Positions 25,925 through 33,757 of a stretch of DNA of 54,527 nt are shown here, in pieces. Origin of the DNA: an uncultured Oscillospiraceae bacterium. GTDB taxonomy: Bacteria; Bacillota; Clostridia; Oscillospirales; Acutalibacteraceae. Under the pieces are notes generated by a model. That model saw only the letters and a program-made list of their open reading frames with translations, was not told where the DNA came from and ran no database searches. The stretch lies in NCBI GenBank assembly GCA_900540275.1, contig UQFO01000014.1:1-54527 (forward strand), in the 5' to 3' direction. Every line of letters starts with the position of its first letter. The first letter of the stretch is position 1. The position numbers and the translations under genes were made by a program.

Positions 25925-27697
25925 ATGTCTAGGTTCAAAAGAAGTTCGTTAAGCATCCTGCTTGCTCTAAGCATCCTTGTTACCTTCGTCTGCTCTTACG
26001 GCGGCGTAACAGCGGCTGCAAACGACGCCCCCGCCCCCGCCATATCCAGCGGCACCTACGGCCTTGCGCAGAACATACAGGACGGCGTTATCCTGCACGC
26101 GTGGAACTGGTCGTACAACACAATAAAAAACAACATGGCCGATATTGCCGCGGCGGGCTATTCGGCGGTGCAGACGTCGCCTGTCCAGCAGCCGCGCGAT
26201 TATAACGCTTCCTGGACACAGGTCAGCAGCCAGTGGTGGAAATACTACCAGCCGCTCGACCTGACGTTTGCAACCGAGCATACCTGGATGGGCACGCCGG
26301 CCGAGTTCCAGGCAATGTGCACTACCGCGCATTCCTACGGCGTCAAGGTGATTGTCGATATCGTCGCAAACCATCTGGCGAACGACAGGGACGGCGCGGG
26401 CAACGCGGCGGACAACCGGAACAGCGGCATTCCCGCATACCTGCGCAACAACGACAGCTACTGGCATATCAACACCATCTGGGCAAGCGACTCAAACCGC
26501 TATGATATGACTATGGGCTCGACAGGTCAGCCCGATTTGAATACGGGTAATTCGGCGGTCCAGGGCTTTGTCATCAACCTGATGAAAACCTGTATCGATA
26601 AAGGGGCCGACGGCTTCCGGTTCGACGCGGCAAAGCATATCGAGGTTCCCGAAGACCCCTATGGCGCAGGCAGCAATTTCTGGCCGAACGTCACAGGCCA
26701 GGTAAGCGCCTACGGCTCTACGAAGGGGAAGAATATCTATTATTACGGCGAGGTTCTCAATACGGCGTCTACGCCCCTTTCCAATTATACGGAATACATC
26801 TGCCTGACCGACAACCAGACCGGCAACAACGTCAAGTCAAACGTCTTGAACGGAAACGCCGCGGGCGCGGCGGCATCCGGCTATGTATTCAATCTCGGCG
26901 CGGACAAGACCGTCCTCTGGGCAGAATCGCACGATATTTTTGCCGATAACCAGTTTGTTTCCAATACCGATATTATGCTGACCTGGGCAATCGTCGCTTC
27001 GCGCGCCGACGCGACCTCCCTGTTCCTCGCGCGTCCCTGGAGCTATACCGGCAACGAAATGGGACAGGCGGGCGATACCTCGTGGAAGGGAGCCAATGTT
27101 GCCGCAGTCAACAAATTCCATAATTATTTTGTCGGCCAGGGCGAGTACCTGAGCAACAACGGCAGCGTTGTGATTAACGAACGCGGCACCACCGGCGCGG
27201 TACTTGTAAATTTGAGCGGCGGCAGCGTAAACGTAAACGCGCAGGCAAACCGTATGATAGACGGCACCTACAAAGACCAAATTTCCGGCAATAATTTCAC
27301 CGTTTCCAACGGAAGGATATACGGTTCGATTACAGGCAAAAACATTGCTGTGCTCTACAATACCGCGGCTTCCCCCGGCGGCACGAAAACGCTTTACCTG
27401 CAGGACAAGCTGGGCTGGGGCTCTTCCGCCAAAGCATACTGCTGGAATACCCTGACCGGCGCAAAGAACGCCGCCTGGCCGGGCGTTTCCATGACATATG
27501 TAAAGACGACGCCCGACACGCATGAAAATATTTATAAAATTACATTTACAGACAGTGCTTACGATTACATTGTTTTTACCAACGGGAGCGGCCAGCAGAC
27601 GGTAGACCTGCCCACCGCGACGAACGGCTCCGTCTATTATTGTACGGAGGCCGCCTCCTCAGGCAAATACAAGGTAAGTACCTATCCGTCCACATAG
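25925..27697 (+). CDS. Secreted alpha-amylase (GH13) with C-terminal CBM26-like module, copy 1
   Basis: 590 residues. Signal peptide MSRFKRSSLSILLALSI..VTAAA. The (beta/alpha)8 catalytic domain (about 40-390) has VDIVANH, the nucleophile Asp in GFRFDAAKHIEVP (about 234), acid Glu in YYGEVLNT (about 275) and Asp in WAESHDIF (about 335). A C-domain follows, then a starch-binding module of the CBM26 type (about 490-590; AWPGVSM, IVFTNGSGQQTVDLP). It hydrolyses alpha-1,4 bonds in starch outside the cell. No dockerin or wall anchor, so probably freely secreted or starch-bound. Shine-Dalgarno AGGAGG. Tandem paralogue of the next gene. Confidence 0.96.
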   Translation: MSRFKRSSLSILLALSILVTFVCSYGGVTAAANDAPAPAISSGTYGLAQNIQDGVILHAWNWSYNTIKNNMADIAAAGYSAVQTSPVQQPRDYNASWTQVSSQWWKYYQPLDLTFATEHTWMGTPAEFQAMCTTAHSYGVKVIVDIVANHLANDRDGAGNAADNRNSGIPAYLRNNDSYWHINTIWASDSNRYDMTMGSTGQPDLNTGNSAVQGFVINLMKTCIDKGADGFRFDAAKHIEVPEDPYGAGSNFWPNVTGQVSAYGSTKGKNIYYYGEVLNTASTPLSNYTEYICLTDNQTGNNVKSNVLNGNAAGAAASGYVFNLGADKTVLWAESHDIFADNQFVSNTDIMLTWAIVASRADATSLFLARPWSYTGNEMGQAGDTSWKGANVAAVNKFHNYFVGQGEYLSNNGSVVINERGTTGAVLVNLSGGSVNVNAQANRMIDGTYKDQISGNNFTVSNGRIYGSITGKNIAVLYNTAASPGGTKTLYLQDKLGWGSSAKAYCWNTLTGAKNAAWPGVSMTYVKTTPDTHENIYKITFTDSAYDYIVFTNGSGQQTVDLPTATNGSVYYCTEAASSGKYKVSTYPST

Positions 27698-27774
27698 AGG
27701 CGCCTTCGGCCCGCTTCTCTCCTTAACAGGAAAGGCAGCCGGCTGCTGGTTTTATGGCTAGCAGGCAGAATAAA

Positions 27775-27804
27775 CGCCGTCCCGTATTTTTGTGCGGGAC
27801 GGCG
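27775..27804 (+). terminator. Terminator after amylase 1
   Basis: CGCCGTCCCG / CGGGACGGCG stem with a 10-base loop, followed by TGTTCTTTT. The rest of the 413-base gap (27698-28110) holds the second amylase promoter and leader and no gene. Confidence 0.85.
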
Positions 27805-27993
27805 TGTTCTTTTACACGATTATTTCCGGGGAAACAAAGACCATTTTTATACTTTTATCGTCTGTCTGAAAAGATGTTCCTTTGATAAATAAATAACAAA
27901 TAAACCATTTGCTCTTTTTACTTATTAAATTTAGACAGACATAAATCAGAAATTATAGCAATTCGTACAAACTTATAAAAAATTTACTATAAA

Positions 27994-28007
27994 TTAAAAC
28001 GATTACA
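27994..28007. promoter_or_regulatory. Candidate catabolite-response element of amylase 2
   Basis: TTAAAACGATTACA matches TGNAARCGNWWWCA at all but one fixed position and abuts the -35. CcpA control of amylases is common in Firmicutes; here it is inferred. Confidence 0.4.
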
Positions 28008-28035
28008 TTGACTTTATCCATATTCCCGATTTAAA
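28008..28035 (+). promoter_or_regulatory. Promoter of alpha-amylase 2
   Basis: TTGACT, 16-base spacer, TTTAAA. The -35 region and leader are clear copies of those of amylase 1, with a weaker -10. Confidence 0.6.
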
Positions 28036-28110
28036 CTTGGCTTGACGGGTATTTTGCAAAATACATCCAAAAAAACAAAAACAACTAAAAAAACAAAACA
28101 GGAGGTCATT

Positions 28111-29901
28111 ATGTCTAAGTTTAAAAAGGGGGCGGTCAGTATTGTACTGGCCGTCAGTATCCTCATCACCTTCGTCTGTTCCTTCGGCGGCGTGACGGCA
28201 ACGGCTTCTTCCTCGCTCAATTCGCAGGGGCTTGCAAGCAACGTGCAGGACGGCGTGATACTGCACGCGTGGAACTGGTCGTATAATACGATTAAAAACA
28301 ACATGGCAAACATCGCGGCCGCCGGGTATTCAACGGTGCAAACCTCACCGGTACAAAAACCGAAGGATTACGGCGCCACTTGGACGCAGGTAAGCACACA
28401 GTGGTGGAAGCTCTACCAGCCGACCACCCTTGAATTCGCTGACGGCGGCACATGGCTTGGTACAAAAGACGAATTTGAAAGCATGTGCGACACGGCGCAT
28501 TCCTATGGCATCAAAGTCATTGTAGACATCGTAGCAAACCATATGGCAAGCGCGGGCGGCGGCGGAAACAACGCTTCAAACAGGAATACGCAGATTCCGT
28601 CGGCTATCCGCAACAACGACAATTACTGGCATGTCAACAATATCACGGCAAACGACGGCAGCCGCTACGATATGACGCACGGCTACATCGGCATGCCCGA
28701 CCTGAACACCGGAAACACGGATATCCAGAATTATATCATCAACCTGCTCAAAACCTGCATTGACCTGGGCGCGGACGGTTTCCGGTTCGACGCGGCAAAG
28801 CATATCGAGGTTCCCGAGGATTCCTCAGGCGCGAGCAACTTCTGGCCGAACGTTACAAGCGCGGCAAAAAATTACGCATCGCAAAAAGGCAAATCCCTTT
28901 ACATGTACGCGGAAATCCTCAACACCGCCAGCACGGCCCTGACGAACTACACCAAGTACATGAGCATCACCGATAACCAGACCGGCAACAACGTCCTGAA
29001 CAACGTTATCAATTCCAATGCTTCAAGCGCAGCAAGCCCGGGATACGTATTCAACGTCGGCGCAAGCAAGTCCGTCCTCTGGGCAGAATCGCATGACACG
29101 TATGCAAGCGACCAGACGACGCTGAATGTCACCGACCAAAACATCAGGCTGGCCTGGGCAATCGTCGCCTCGCGCGCTGGCGCTACCTCGCTCTTCCTTG
29201 CACGGCCGGCAAGCTTTACAGGCGGCGTTATGGGACAGTCAGGCAACACCACGTGGAGAAGCAGCACGGTCGTTGAAGTAAACAAATTCCACAACAAGTT
29301 TATTGGCCAGAGCGAATACCTAAGCAGCAGCGGCAGCGTCGTTATCAACGAACGCGGCACTTCCGGCGCGGTGCTCGTCAACCTGAGCAGCAGCTCCGTA
29401 AACGTCAACGCGACCGCAAACCGCATGGCCTCCGGCACCTACACCAACCACATTTCAAGCGGTTCCTCCACCTTCACCGTATCGAACGGTAAAATTACCG
29501 GAACCATACCCGCAAAAAGCGTTGCGGTCATCTATAATACCGGCTCAGAACCGACCAACCCGCCGACTGAACCGACCGATCCCCCCTCCGGTTCAAAGAC
29601 GCTCTATTTCCAGGACAAGCTGAACTGGAGCTCCGTCAAGGCGTATATGTGGAAGGATTCGAGCGGCCACAACAACGCAGACTGGCCCGGCGTCAATATG
29701 GCATATGTGGAGACGACACCCAACTCCAACGAGAAAATTTATTCCATTACCTTTAACCCGGACGAATTTGACCGTATCATCTTCACCAACGGCAGCGGAA
29801 CGCAGACGGTGGATATCGTAATGGGGACAAGCGGTACCTGTTACTACTGCACCACGGCTTCCGGCGGAAAATATAACGTCAGCAGCTACCAATATACATA
29901 A
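28111..29901 (+). CDS. Secreted alpha-amylase (GH13) with C-terminal CBM26-like module, copy 2
   Basis: 596 residues, starting at the ATG after AGGAGGTCATT; the frame extends upstream through the leader but is not coding. Same plan as copy 1: signal peptide, GH13 domain with Asp in GFRFDAAKHIEVP (about 226), Glu in YMYAEILNT (about 267) and Asp in WAESHDTY (about 327), then a CBM26-like module. It differs by a Pro/Thr linker (EPTNPPTEPTDPPSGS) between the catalytic part and the starch-binding module, absent in copy 1. Extracellular starch hydrolysis. The two copies differ enough throughout to suggest an older duplication with possible change in preference. Confidence 0.96.
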   Translation: MSKFKKGAVSIVLAVSILITFVCSFGGVTATASSSLNSQGLASNVQDGVILHAWNWSYNTIKNNMANIAAAGYSTVQTSPVQKPKDYGATWTQVSTQWWKLYQPTTLEFADGGTWLGTKDEFESMCDTAHSYGIKVIVDIVANHMASAGGGGNNASNRNTQIPSAIRNNDNYWHVNNITANDGSRYDMTHGYIGMPDLNTGNTDIQNYIINLLKTCIDLGADGFRFDAAKHIEVPEDSSGASNFWPNVTSAAKNYASQKGKSLYMYAEILNTASTALTNYTKYMSITDNQTGNNVLNNVINSNASSAASPGYVFNVGASKSVLWAESHDTYASDQTTLNVTDQNIRLAWAIVASRAGATSLFLARPASFTGGVMGQSGNTTWRSSTVVEVNKFHNKFIGQSEYLSSSGSVVINERGTSGAVLVNLSSSSVNVNATANRMASGTYTNHISSGSSTFTVSNGKITGTIPAKSVAVIYNTGSEPTNPPTEPTDPPSGSKTLYFQDKLNWSSVKAYMWKDSSGHNNADWPGVNMAYVETTPNSNEKIYSITFNPDEFDRIIFTNGSGTQTVDIVMGTSGTCYYCTTASGGKYNVSSYQYT

Positions 29902-30011
29902 TCGCCAAAACCGGACCGGCCGTTTTTGCCATTGCCAGTAGGCGGTGAAAAAACAAAACGGCATTCCGTTCCCCACCCCGTATGTTTGCCTTCTTGCATA
30001 CGGAATACGGG

Positions 30012-30051
30012 CAAGCGCCGCCAATGGGACATTCCCCATGGGCGGCGCTTG
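30012..30051 (+). terminator. Terminator-like hairpin after amylase 2
   Basis: CAAGCGCCGCC / GGCGGCGCTTG stem with further internal pairing (ATGGG/CCCAT); only a short T tract follows. Confidence 0.6.
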
Positions 30052-30061
30052 TTTATGCAAA

Positions 30062-30098
30062 AAAGGGCTGGAGCGGCCCTTTCCCGTCCCAGCCCTTT
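30062..30098. terminator. Bidirectional terminator, amylase 2 and lipoprotein
   Basis: AAAGGGCTGG / CCAGCCCTTT stem, followed by ATTTT on plus and TTTTTT on minus; it sits between convergent genes. Confidence 0.8.
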
Positions 30099-30109
30099 AT
30101 TTTCAGATT

Positions 30110-30691
30110 TTATCTGCAGAAATAAATATAATAATCGCCCTGGCGCGCCTTGACCGCTTCCCGTCCGTTATAGTCGGAAACATAATCAAACGTATCGGCA
30201 GTGCCGTTCTGATAGGCCACATGGACGCCGCTTGAGTCTACCGTATACGTGCCTTTATGAGAGCTGTTGTCTTTGATAATGCCGACGCCGACGTAGAAGG
30301 TGCCGTCCGCGTTGAGGTCGAGCGAGCCGCCGTAGGAAAGGCCGGTTCCATAAATTTCACTCAGCTCCACTGGATTGCCTGAGGCCGCGCTTTCTCCCAT
30401 CACGGGCTCCCAGCTTCCCGTCAGGTCCGGAATATTATTCTGCGGCCCGCTGTCCGACGAGCTTCCACCCTGCGGCTCTGTCTGGGAAACCTGTACCTGT
30501 GTTTCCTCCTGAGAAGAACTGCCCTGTGTTTCTTCCTCCGGCTGGGCAGGCTGTGTGGCAGCCTGCGTGCCCTGCGTCGGCTGCGTGGGCGGCAAGGAGC
30601 TTACCGCTTCCTTTTCGTCTTTACAGCCGTTAAAAAATACAATCGCCGTAAGGCACAGGATAAGCGTACTCACCATCCAAATTCTTTTCAT
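30110..30691 (-). CDS. Lipoprotein with Gln/Thr/Pro linker, unknown function
   Basis: 193 residues. Lipobox FFNGC at about residue 23, then a low-complexity linker rich in Gln, Thr, Pro, Glu and Ser (about 30-85) and a compact beta-rich C-terminal domain starting DLTGSWEPV. The pattern (G-x-W, SLDLNADGTFYVGVG, GTYTVDSSGVHV) resembles small lipocalin-like or copper-resistance-like barrel domains, but I do not recognise the family with confidence. A surface lipoprotein held away from the membrane by the linker. Single gene with its own promoter. Confidence 0.75.
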   Translation of the reverse strand: MKRIWMVSTLILCLTAIVFFNGCKDEKEAVSSLPPTQPTQGTQAATQPAQPEEETQGSSSQEETQVQVSQTEPQGGSSSDSGPQNNIPDLTGSWEPVMGESAASGNPVELSEIYGTGLSYGGSLDLNADGTFYVGVGIIKDNSSHKGTYTVDSSGVHVAYQNGTADTFDYVSDYNGREAVKARQGDYYIYFCR

Positions 30692-30739
30692 ATGCTTCCC
30701 TCTTTTCCATTCGTTCCGGCAAACGCCGTTTTCATGGTA

Positions 30740-30768
30740 ATCTTACTTCCTATTTCCCTTTCTGTCAA
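30740..30768 (-). promoter_or_regulatory. Promoter of the lipoprotein gene
   Basis: Minus strand TTGACA (30763-30768), 17-base spacer, TAAGAT (30740-30745). Confidence 0.7.
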
Positions 30769-30921
30769 CAAAACTTGCAAGATTTTGAACGGTTATGACA
30801 AGCTTGTCACAGAATTACGCGATGTCTTGCCGCCGTTAACCGTTCAGGTCCTTTGGACTTCGCCTGCTCCTAAAAGACGCCGCGGAGCCGCGGGTTTTGC
30901 GCATAATACAGTTCTATTGAA

Positions 30922-31662
30922 TTAACCTTTGTCCGCGCCGGGAACACGAGGCCGCATGGCATCATACGCGGCCTTTACCGCATCCTCGCTGATATTGCAG
31001 CGCAGCACATAAACCGGGACGGAACTTAAAAAACTGTCGAGCATCGCAAGGATTTCCTCCATGACGGTGCGGTCAGCGGAGCGCATAATCTGCGTAAAGA
31101 CGCGCCGCACCGCTTCGCGGCTTTCTATTTTCCTGATGGAATTTTCCGGCGCGCGCTCCAAAAAGCAAAGCGCCTGTACCGGAACCATCGCGTTCCTGCT
31201 CAAATCATGCTTGCCGGAAAAAGGAGTGCCGCACGCAAGATAGCCGCTATCACCCTTTCGCAGCGCGGGCTTATCGTCGTTGATGAGAAACGCGCGTCCC
31301 TTTCCAAAATACTCAAGCCATAGCCCCGTATGGGTGGACTTGCCCGTTCCGCTGTCGGCGGAGAACAGGTATGCCCTGTTATCGAGCGAGACGGCGGACG
31401 CATGCAGAAAAAAACCGCCGTGGTGAATCAGCTCACAGTAAAAGCGGTACCCAAACCACGTATATTCGCTGCTGTCCACCGGATAATCCCGATAGGACTT
31501 CAGCCATTCTTCAAAGCCCTGCGCCTGCGGGTCGATGATAATATCGCAATCCGCCCTTTTCATACTGCTGTCCGTTAACCGGTACTGTTCCGCGCGGCCT
31601 TCAAGCAGGCTGCAGCGCGGCTCCATAAATACGTTTAATCCGGCAATCCGGTAAACAGGCAT
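30922..31662 (-). CDS. HPr-kinase-like P-loop protein
   Basis: 246 residues from ATG 31662 (GGGGGAT 7 bases upstream). The frame is open into the neighbouring gene but the start fits the site. The P-loop is SADSGTGKSTHTGLW (about 103), followed by an HPrK-like INDDKPALR segment and a conserved FSGKHDLSRN. The fold is that of the C-terminal kinase domain of HPr kinase/phosphorylase and related kinases that sit near peptide-modification genes. The N-terminal HPrK domain and the HPr-binding motif are not recognisable, so a different substrate is likely. It follows pgeF by 20 bases. Function unknown. Confidence 0.75.
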   Translation of the reverse strand: MPVYRIAGLNVFMEPRCSLLEGRAEQYRLTDSSMKRADCDIIIDPQAQGFEEWLKSYRDYPVDSSEYTWFGYRFYCELIHHGGFFLHASAVSLDNRAYLFSADSGTGKSTHTGLWLEYFGKGRAFLINDDKPALRKGDSGYLACGTPFSGKHDLSRNAMVPVQALCFLERAPENSIRKIESREAVRRVFTQIMRSADRTVMEEILAMLDSFLSSVPVYVLRCNISEDAVKAAYDAMRPRVPGADKG

Positions 31663-31682
31663 CCCATATCCCCCGTTTCTTC

Positions 31683-32525
31683 TTATCTGTTTACTTCCTC
31701 CAGGCACATAAACGCCGCCATCCCCCCGCGTTTGCCGCCTGTCGCCCGGTGCGACCAAAGCAGCCCGCTGTTGCAGCGCGTGCATACGTCGCTTCGCGTG
31801 ATGTTTTCCTTTGGCACGCCGGCGCCTTCGATAACCTGCCTGTTTGCCTCCAGCAAATCGAGCATATATTTTCCGTCCTTCTTCGGGAAGATGAATTTCT
31901 CCGTGTCAAGCCCGGCCATCGCTTTAAAATGGGAGCAGCAGCTCTCGTCGACTTCGTAGCAGCATTTCGAGATTGCCGGGCCGACTGCCGCCAATACATC
32001 TTTTGGGTCTGTCCCATAATGCTCCCTCATGCAGGATATTACCTGCGCGCCGATGCGTCCTGCAGTTCCGCGCCATCCAGCGTGGGCCAGCGCGATTACG
32101 CGCCGTTTCGTATCGGCAAAAAAAAGCGGCGTGCAGTCCGCGTAATAGGTGACGAGCGTGACGCCCGGCTCATCTGTTACGAGCGCGTCTACGCTCTGCA
32201 TGTCGCGCGGCCTTGTAATCCCAATTCCCTTTTCCTTTGAAGTAACGCGCCGCACATAGGTATGGTGATCCTGCGCGGAAGCTGTCAGGCTATCAAAATC
32301 GAAGCCCGCCGACTCACAGAACAGCCTGTAATTTTGCAGTACGTTTTCGTCCGCGTCCCCGCGCCCGAAGCTCAAATTCATGGTTGAAAATTCCCCGGTG
32401 CTTACGCCGCCAAGGCGCGTGGAAAACGCATGCCTTATAAACGGTACGGCGCTCAGGCTGTCAAATGTAAGGTAAGCGGCGCCCTGCCTGTTGTGCAGCC
32501 GCATTGTATCGCTTTTGAAATCCAT
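31683..32525 (-). CDS. pgeF: Purine nucleoside phosphorylase / laccase-domain protein (YfiH/PgeF)
   Basis: 280 residues of the multicopper-oxidase-like LACC1 family. Zinc site residues are in TYYADCTPLFF (Cys), ALAHAGWRGT (His) and the His in SAQDHHTYV. The end has the typical RSDVCTRCNSGLLWSHRA and GGMAAF. Members act on purine nucleosides (phosphorylase, deaminase); the E. coli protein is linked to correct peptidoglycan composition. It is first in a two-gene unit with the kinase-like gene. Divergent from a small + strand gene. Confidence 0.92.
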   Translation of the reverse strand: MDFKSDTMRLHNRQGAAYLTFDSLSAVPFIRHAFSTRLGGVSTGEFSTMNLSFGRGDADENVLQNYRLFCESAGFDFDSLTASAQDHHTYVRRVTSKEKGIGITRPRDMQSVDALVTDEPGVTLVTYYADCTPLFFADTKRRVIALAHAGWRGTAGRIGAQVISCMREHYGTDPKDVLAAVGPAISKCCYEVDESCCSHFKAMAGLDTEKFIFPKKDGKYMLDLLEANRQVIEGAGVPKENITRSDVCTRCNSGLLWSHRATGGKRGGMAAFMCLEEVNR

Positions 32526-32559
32526 GGAAAACCTCCCGAACGCGTTTTATCTTTCATGC

Positions 32560-32589
32560 TTTACATTATAAACGGAACCATGGTATAAT
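32560..32589 (+). promoter_or_regulatory. Promoter of the small CxxC protein gene
   Basis: TTTACA, 18-base spacer, consensus TATAAT, about 38 bases before the start codon. Confidence 0.65.
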
Positions 32590-32627
32590 ACAAGCGAAAA
32601 ACGTCATAGGCAAGCGGGGTCAATACG

Positions 32628-32840
32628 ATGAAATTCTACAGGCTTTTTGGAAATCACATCGAACCAAACTGCGAATACTGCGACAACTGCATCGAAAACG
32701 GCGAAGGCGTAACCATATGCAGGGCGAAAAGGGAAATAAAAGACGGCAAGTGCTTCCGGTTCAAATATAACCCCTTGCTGCGCGTACCGCATGAAATGCC
32801 GCGCCTGCCGCAGTACGACCCGAAGGATTTTGAGCTTTAA
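32628..32840 (+). CDS. Small Cys-containing protein, unknown function
   Basis: 70 residues: MKFYRLFGNHIEPNCEYCDN with paired cysteines (CEYCDNC, TICRAKRE, GKCFRFKYNP) in the first 45, probably a small metal-binding fold, and a C-terminal PRLPQYDPKDFEL. It resembles short hypothetical proteins of Clostridia; no function known. It has a clear promoter and GGGGT before the ATG. Confidence 0.75.
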   Translation: MKFYRLFGNHIEPNCEYCDNCIENGEGVTICRAKREIKDGKCFRFKYNPLLRVPHEMPRLPQYDPKDFEL

Positions 32841-32857
32841 ATGAATCTGTGTTAAAG

Positions 32858-32986
32858 ATGCAAGCCTCAGTGCTTGCGTACCTGGACATGGCAGCGGACT
32901 GCGGCTTCGATGAGGAATTGACGCTGCTGGACAGCATCACGCAGAAGCTCATCGCGAAATTGCCGGTCATCATTCCAAACAAGTAA
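32858..32986 (+). CDS. Possible 42-residue protein
   Basis: Reading frame MQASVLAYLDMAADCGFDEE..IPNK, 42 residues, helical and acidic, ending just before a strong terminator. It follows the 70-residue gene by 17 bases. The ribosome site is weak; a GTG 9 bases upstream is also possible. It may be a real small gene or the remains of one. Confidence 0.45.
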   Translation: MQASVLAYLDMAADCGFDEELTLLDSITQKLIAKLPVIIPNK

Positions 32987-32998
32987 AAAGGCATATGA

Positions 32999-33021
32999 GA
33001 GGGGGGATGTTATCCCCCCTC
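32999..33021. terminator. Bidirectional terminator
   Basis: GAGGGGGGAT / ATCCCCCCTC with a 3-base loop, then TTTTT on the plus strand; between the small + genes and the sigma-like operon. Confidence 0.85.
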
Positions 33022-33024
33022 TTT

Positions 33025-33318
33025 TTAATAATAAATGGAGCGCGCCCGAAGCCTTGCAAGCGCCCGCTTAATATGGCGCGAAACCGCTGAGGTGCTGATG
33101 CCTAAATCTTCCGCGATTTCCTTCATCTTCTCCCCACCGAAATAATAGGCTGTAAGGCACTGCCGCTGCCTTTCGGTCAGCTCCGCGCTGAGCGCCTTTG
33201 CCATAAACGCCTTCATGCGCTTAATATCCCCAAGGTTGTCTCCGCGCATATTGTACTGCCGCAGTACATATAGCTCGTCGGTAAACCTGTCAAGAGACAG
33301 CATCCTGTTTTCCGGCAT
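33025..33318 (-). CDS. Sigma-70 region 4-like DNA-binding protein
   Basis: 97 residues from ATG 33318, with GGAGG at 8 bases distance. A helical N-terminus (DRFTDELYVLRQYN) is followed by a region 4 helix-turn-helix: LTERQRQCLTAYYFGGEKMK, EIAEDLGISTSAVSRH, IKRALARLR. No region 2 (core polymerase and -10 binding) is present, so it is not a complete sigma factor. It could be a region-4-type regulator of the phage ArpU/RinA kind. It overlaps the upstream gene by 29 bases and shares its promoter, which carries a perfect SOS box. Confidence 0.82.
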   Translation of the reverse strand: MPENRMLSLDRFTDELYVLRQYNMRGDNLGDIKRMKAFMAKALSAELTERQRQCLTAYYFGGEKMKEIAEDLGISTSAVSRHIKRALARLRARSIYY

Positions 33319-33514
33319 AGGTACCGCCTCCTCTTCTCTGTAAAAGCTCGGCCGTATGCCGGCAGTCAAGGTACATCGAGTATAAAATTGCTGCCCTGCG
33401 GTTGTATTCCATCCTGTTTTCTTCGTTTTCTTCCTCTCTCTTCATCGCGCTTAGCTTCTCTTTTATCTTTTGCGCCTGGACTGCATAATCCTCGGCCCAT
33501 GCTTTATAATCCAT
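33290..33514 (-). CDS. Small coiled-coil protein in the SOS-type sigma-like operon
   Basis: 74 residues from ATG 33514, 5 bases after GGAGGG. MDYKAWAEDYAVQAQKIKEK starts a charged helical protein, with NRRAAILYSMYLDCRHTAELL near the end. I do not recognise a family. Its reading frame runs 29 bases into the sigma-like gene, so the two products are probably made together and may interact. Confidence 0.72.
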   Translation of the reverse strand: MDYKAWAEDYAVQAQKIKEKLSAMKREEENEENRMEYNRRAAILYSMYLDCRHTAELLQRRGGGTYAGKQDAVS

Positions 33515-33603
33515 AATTCCCTCCAAATTTTCTGCAAACTGCATAATCCGGATTGAACGGCTTGCCCGGGGCGGTGGCTGGCACGCCGTTTTTCCTTGAG
33601 GAA

Positions 33604-33632
33604 ATCATATCACGAACTAATGTTCGATTCAA
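33604..33632 (-). promoter_or_regulatory. Promoter with perfect SOS box for the sigma-like operon
   Basis: Minus strand TTGAAT (33627-33632), 17-base spacer, TATGAT (33604-33609). The spacer contains the palindrome CGAACTAATGTTCG (33613-33626, plus strand), a 10/10 match to CGAAC-N4-GTTCG. LexA bound here would exclude RNA polymerase. About 90 bases of leader follow. Confidence 0.85.
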
Positions 33633-33658
33633 TGAAATGAACATTCCGCCATAAAAAC

Positions 33659-33696
33659 AGCCCCCTGCTGTTCTGTAAAACGAACAGCAGGGGGCT
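33659..33696 (-). terminator. folT terminator
   Basis: AGCCCCCTGCTGTTC / GAACAGCAGGGGGCT, a 15-base perfect stem with 8-base loop; on the minus strand followed by GTTTTTAT. Confidence 0.88.
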
Positions 33697-33757
33697 TTCT
33701 TACCAAATGTCATAGAATAAAATAGTATAAGCTGCTAAAATAAAGAGTCACATGCGT

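Noticed and set aside
32761..32994. 77-codon minus-strand frame
   Set aside because: Antisense to the small + strand genes and lacking a ribosome site; the + strand frames have a promoter and better composition.
33025..33514. Fragment of a prophage
   Set aside because: The sigma-like pair looks phage-like, but no integrase, structural gene or attachment site is seen nearby.
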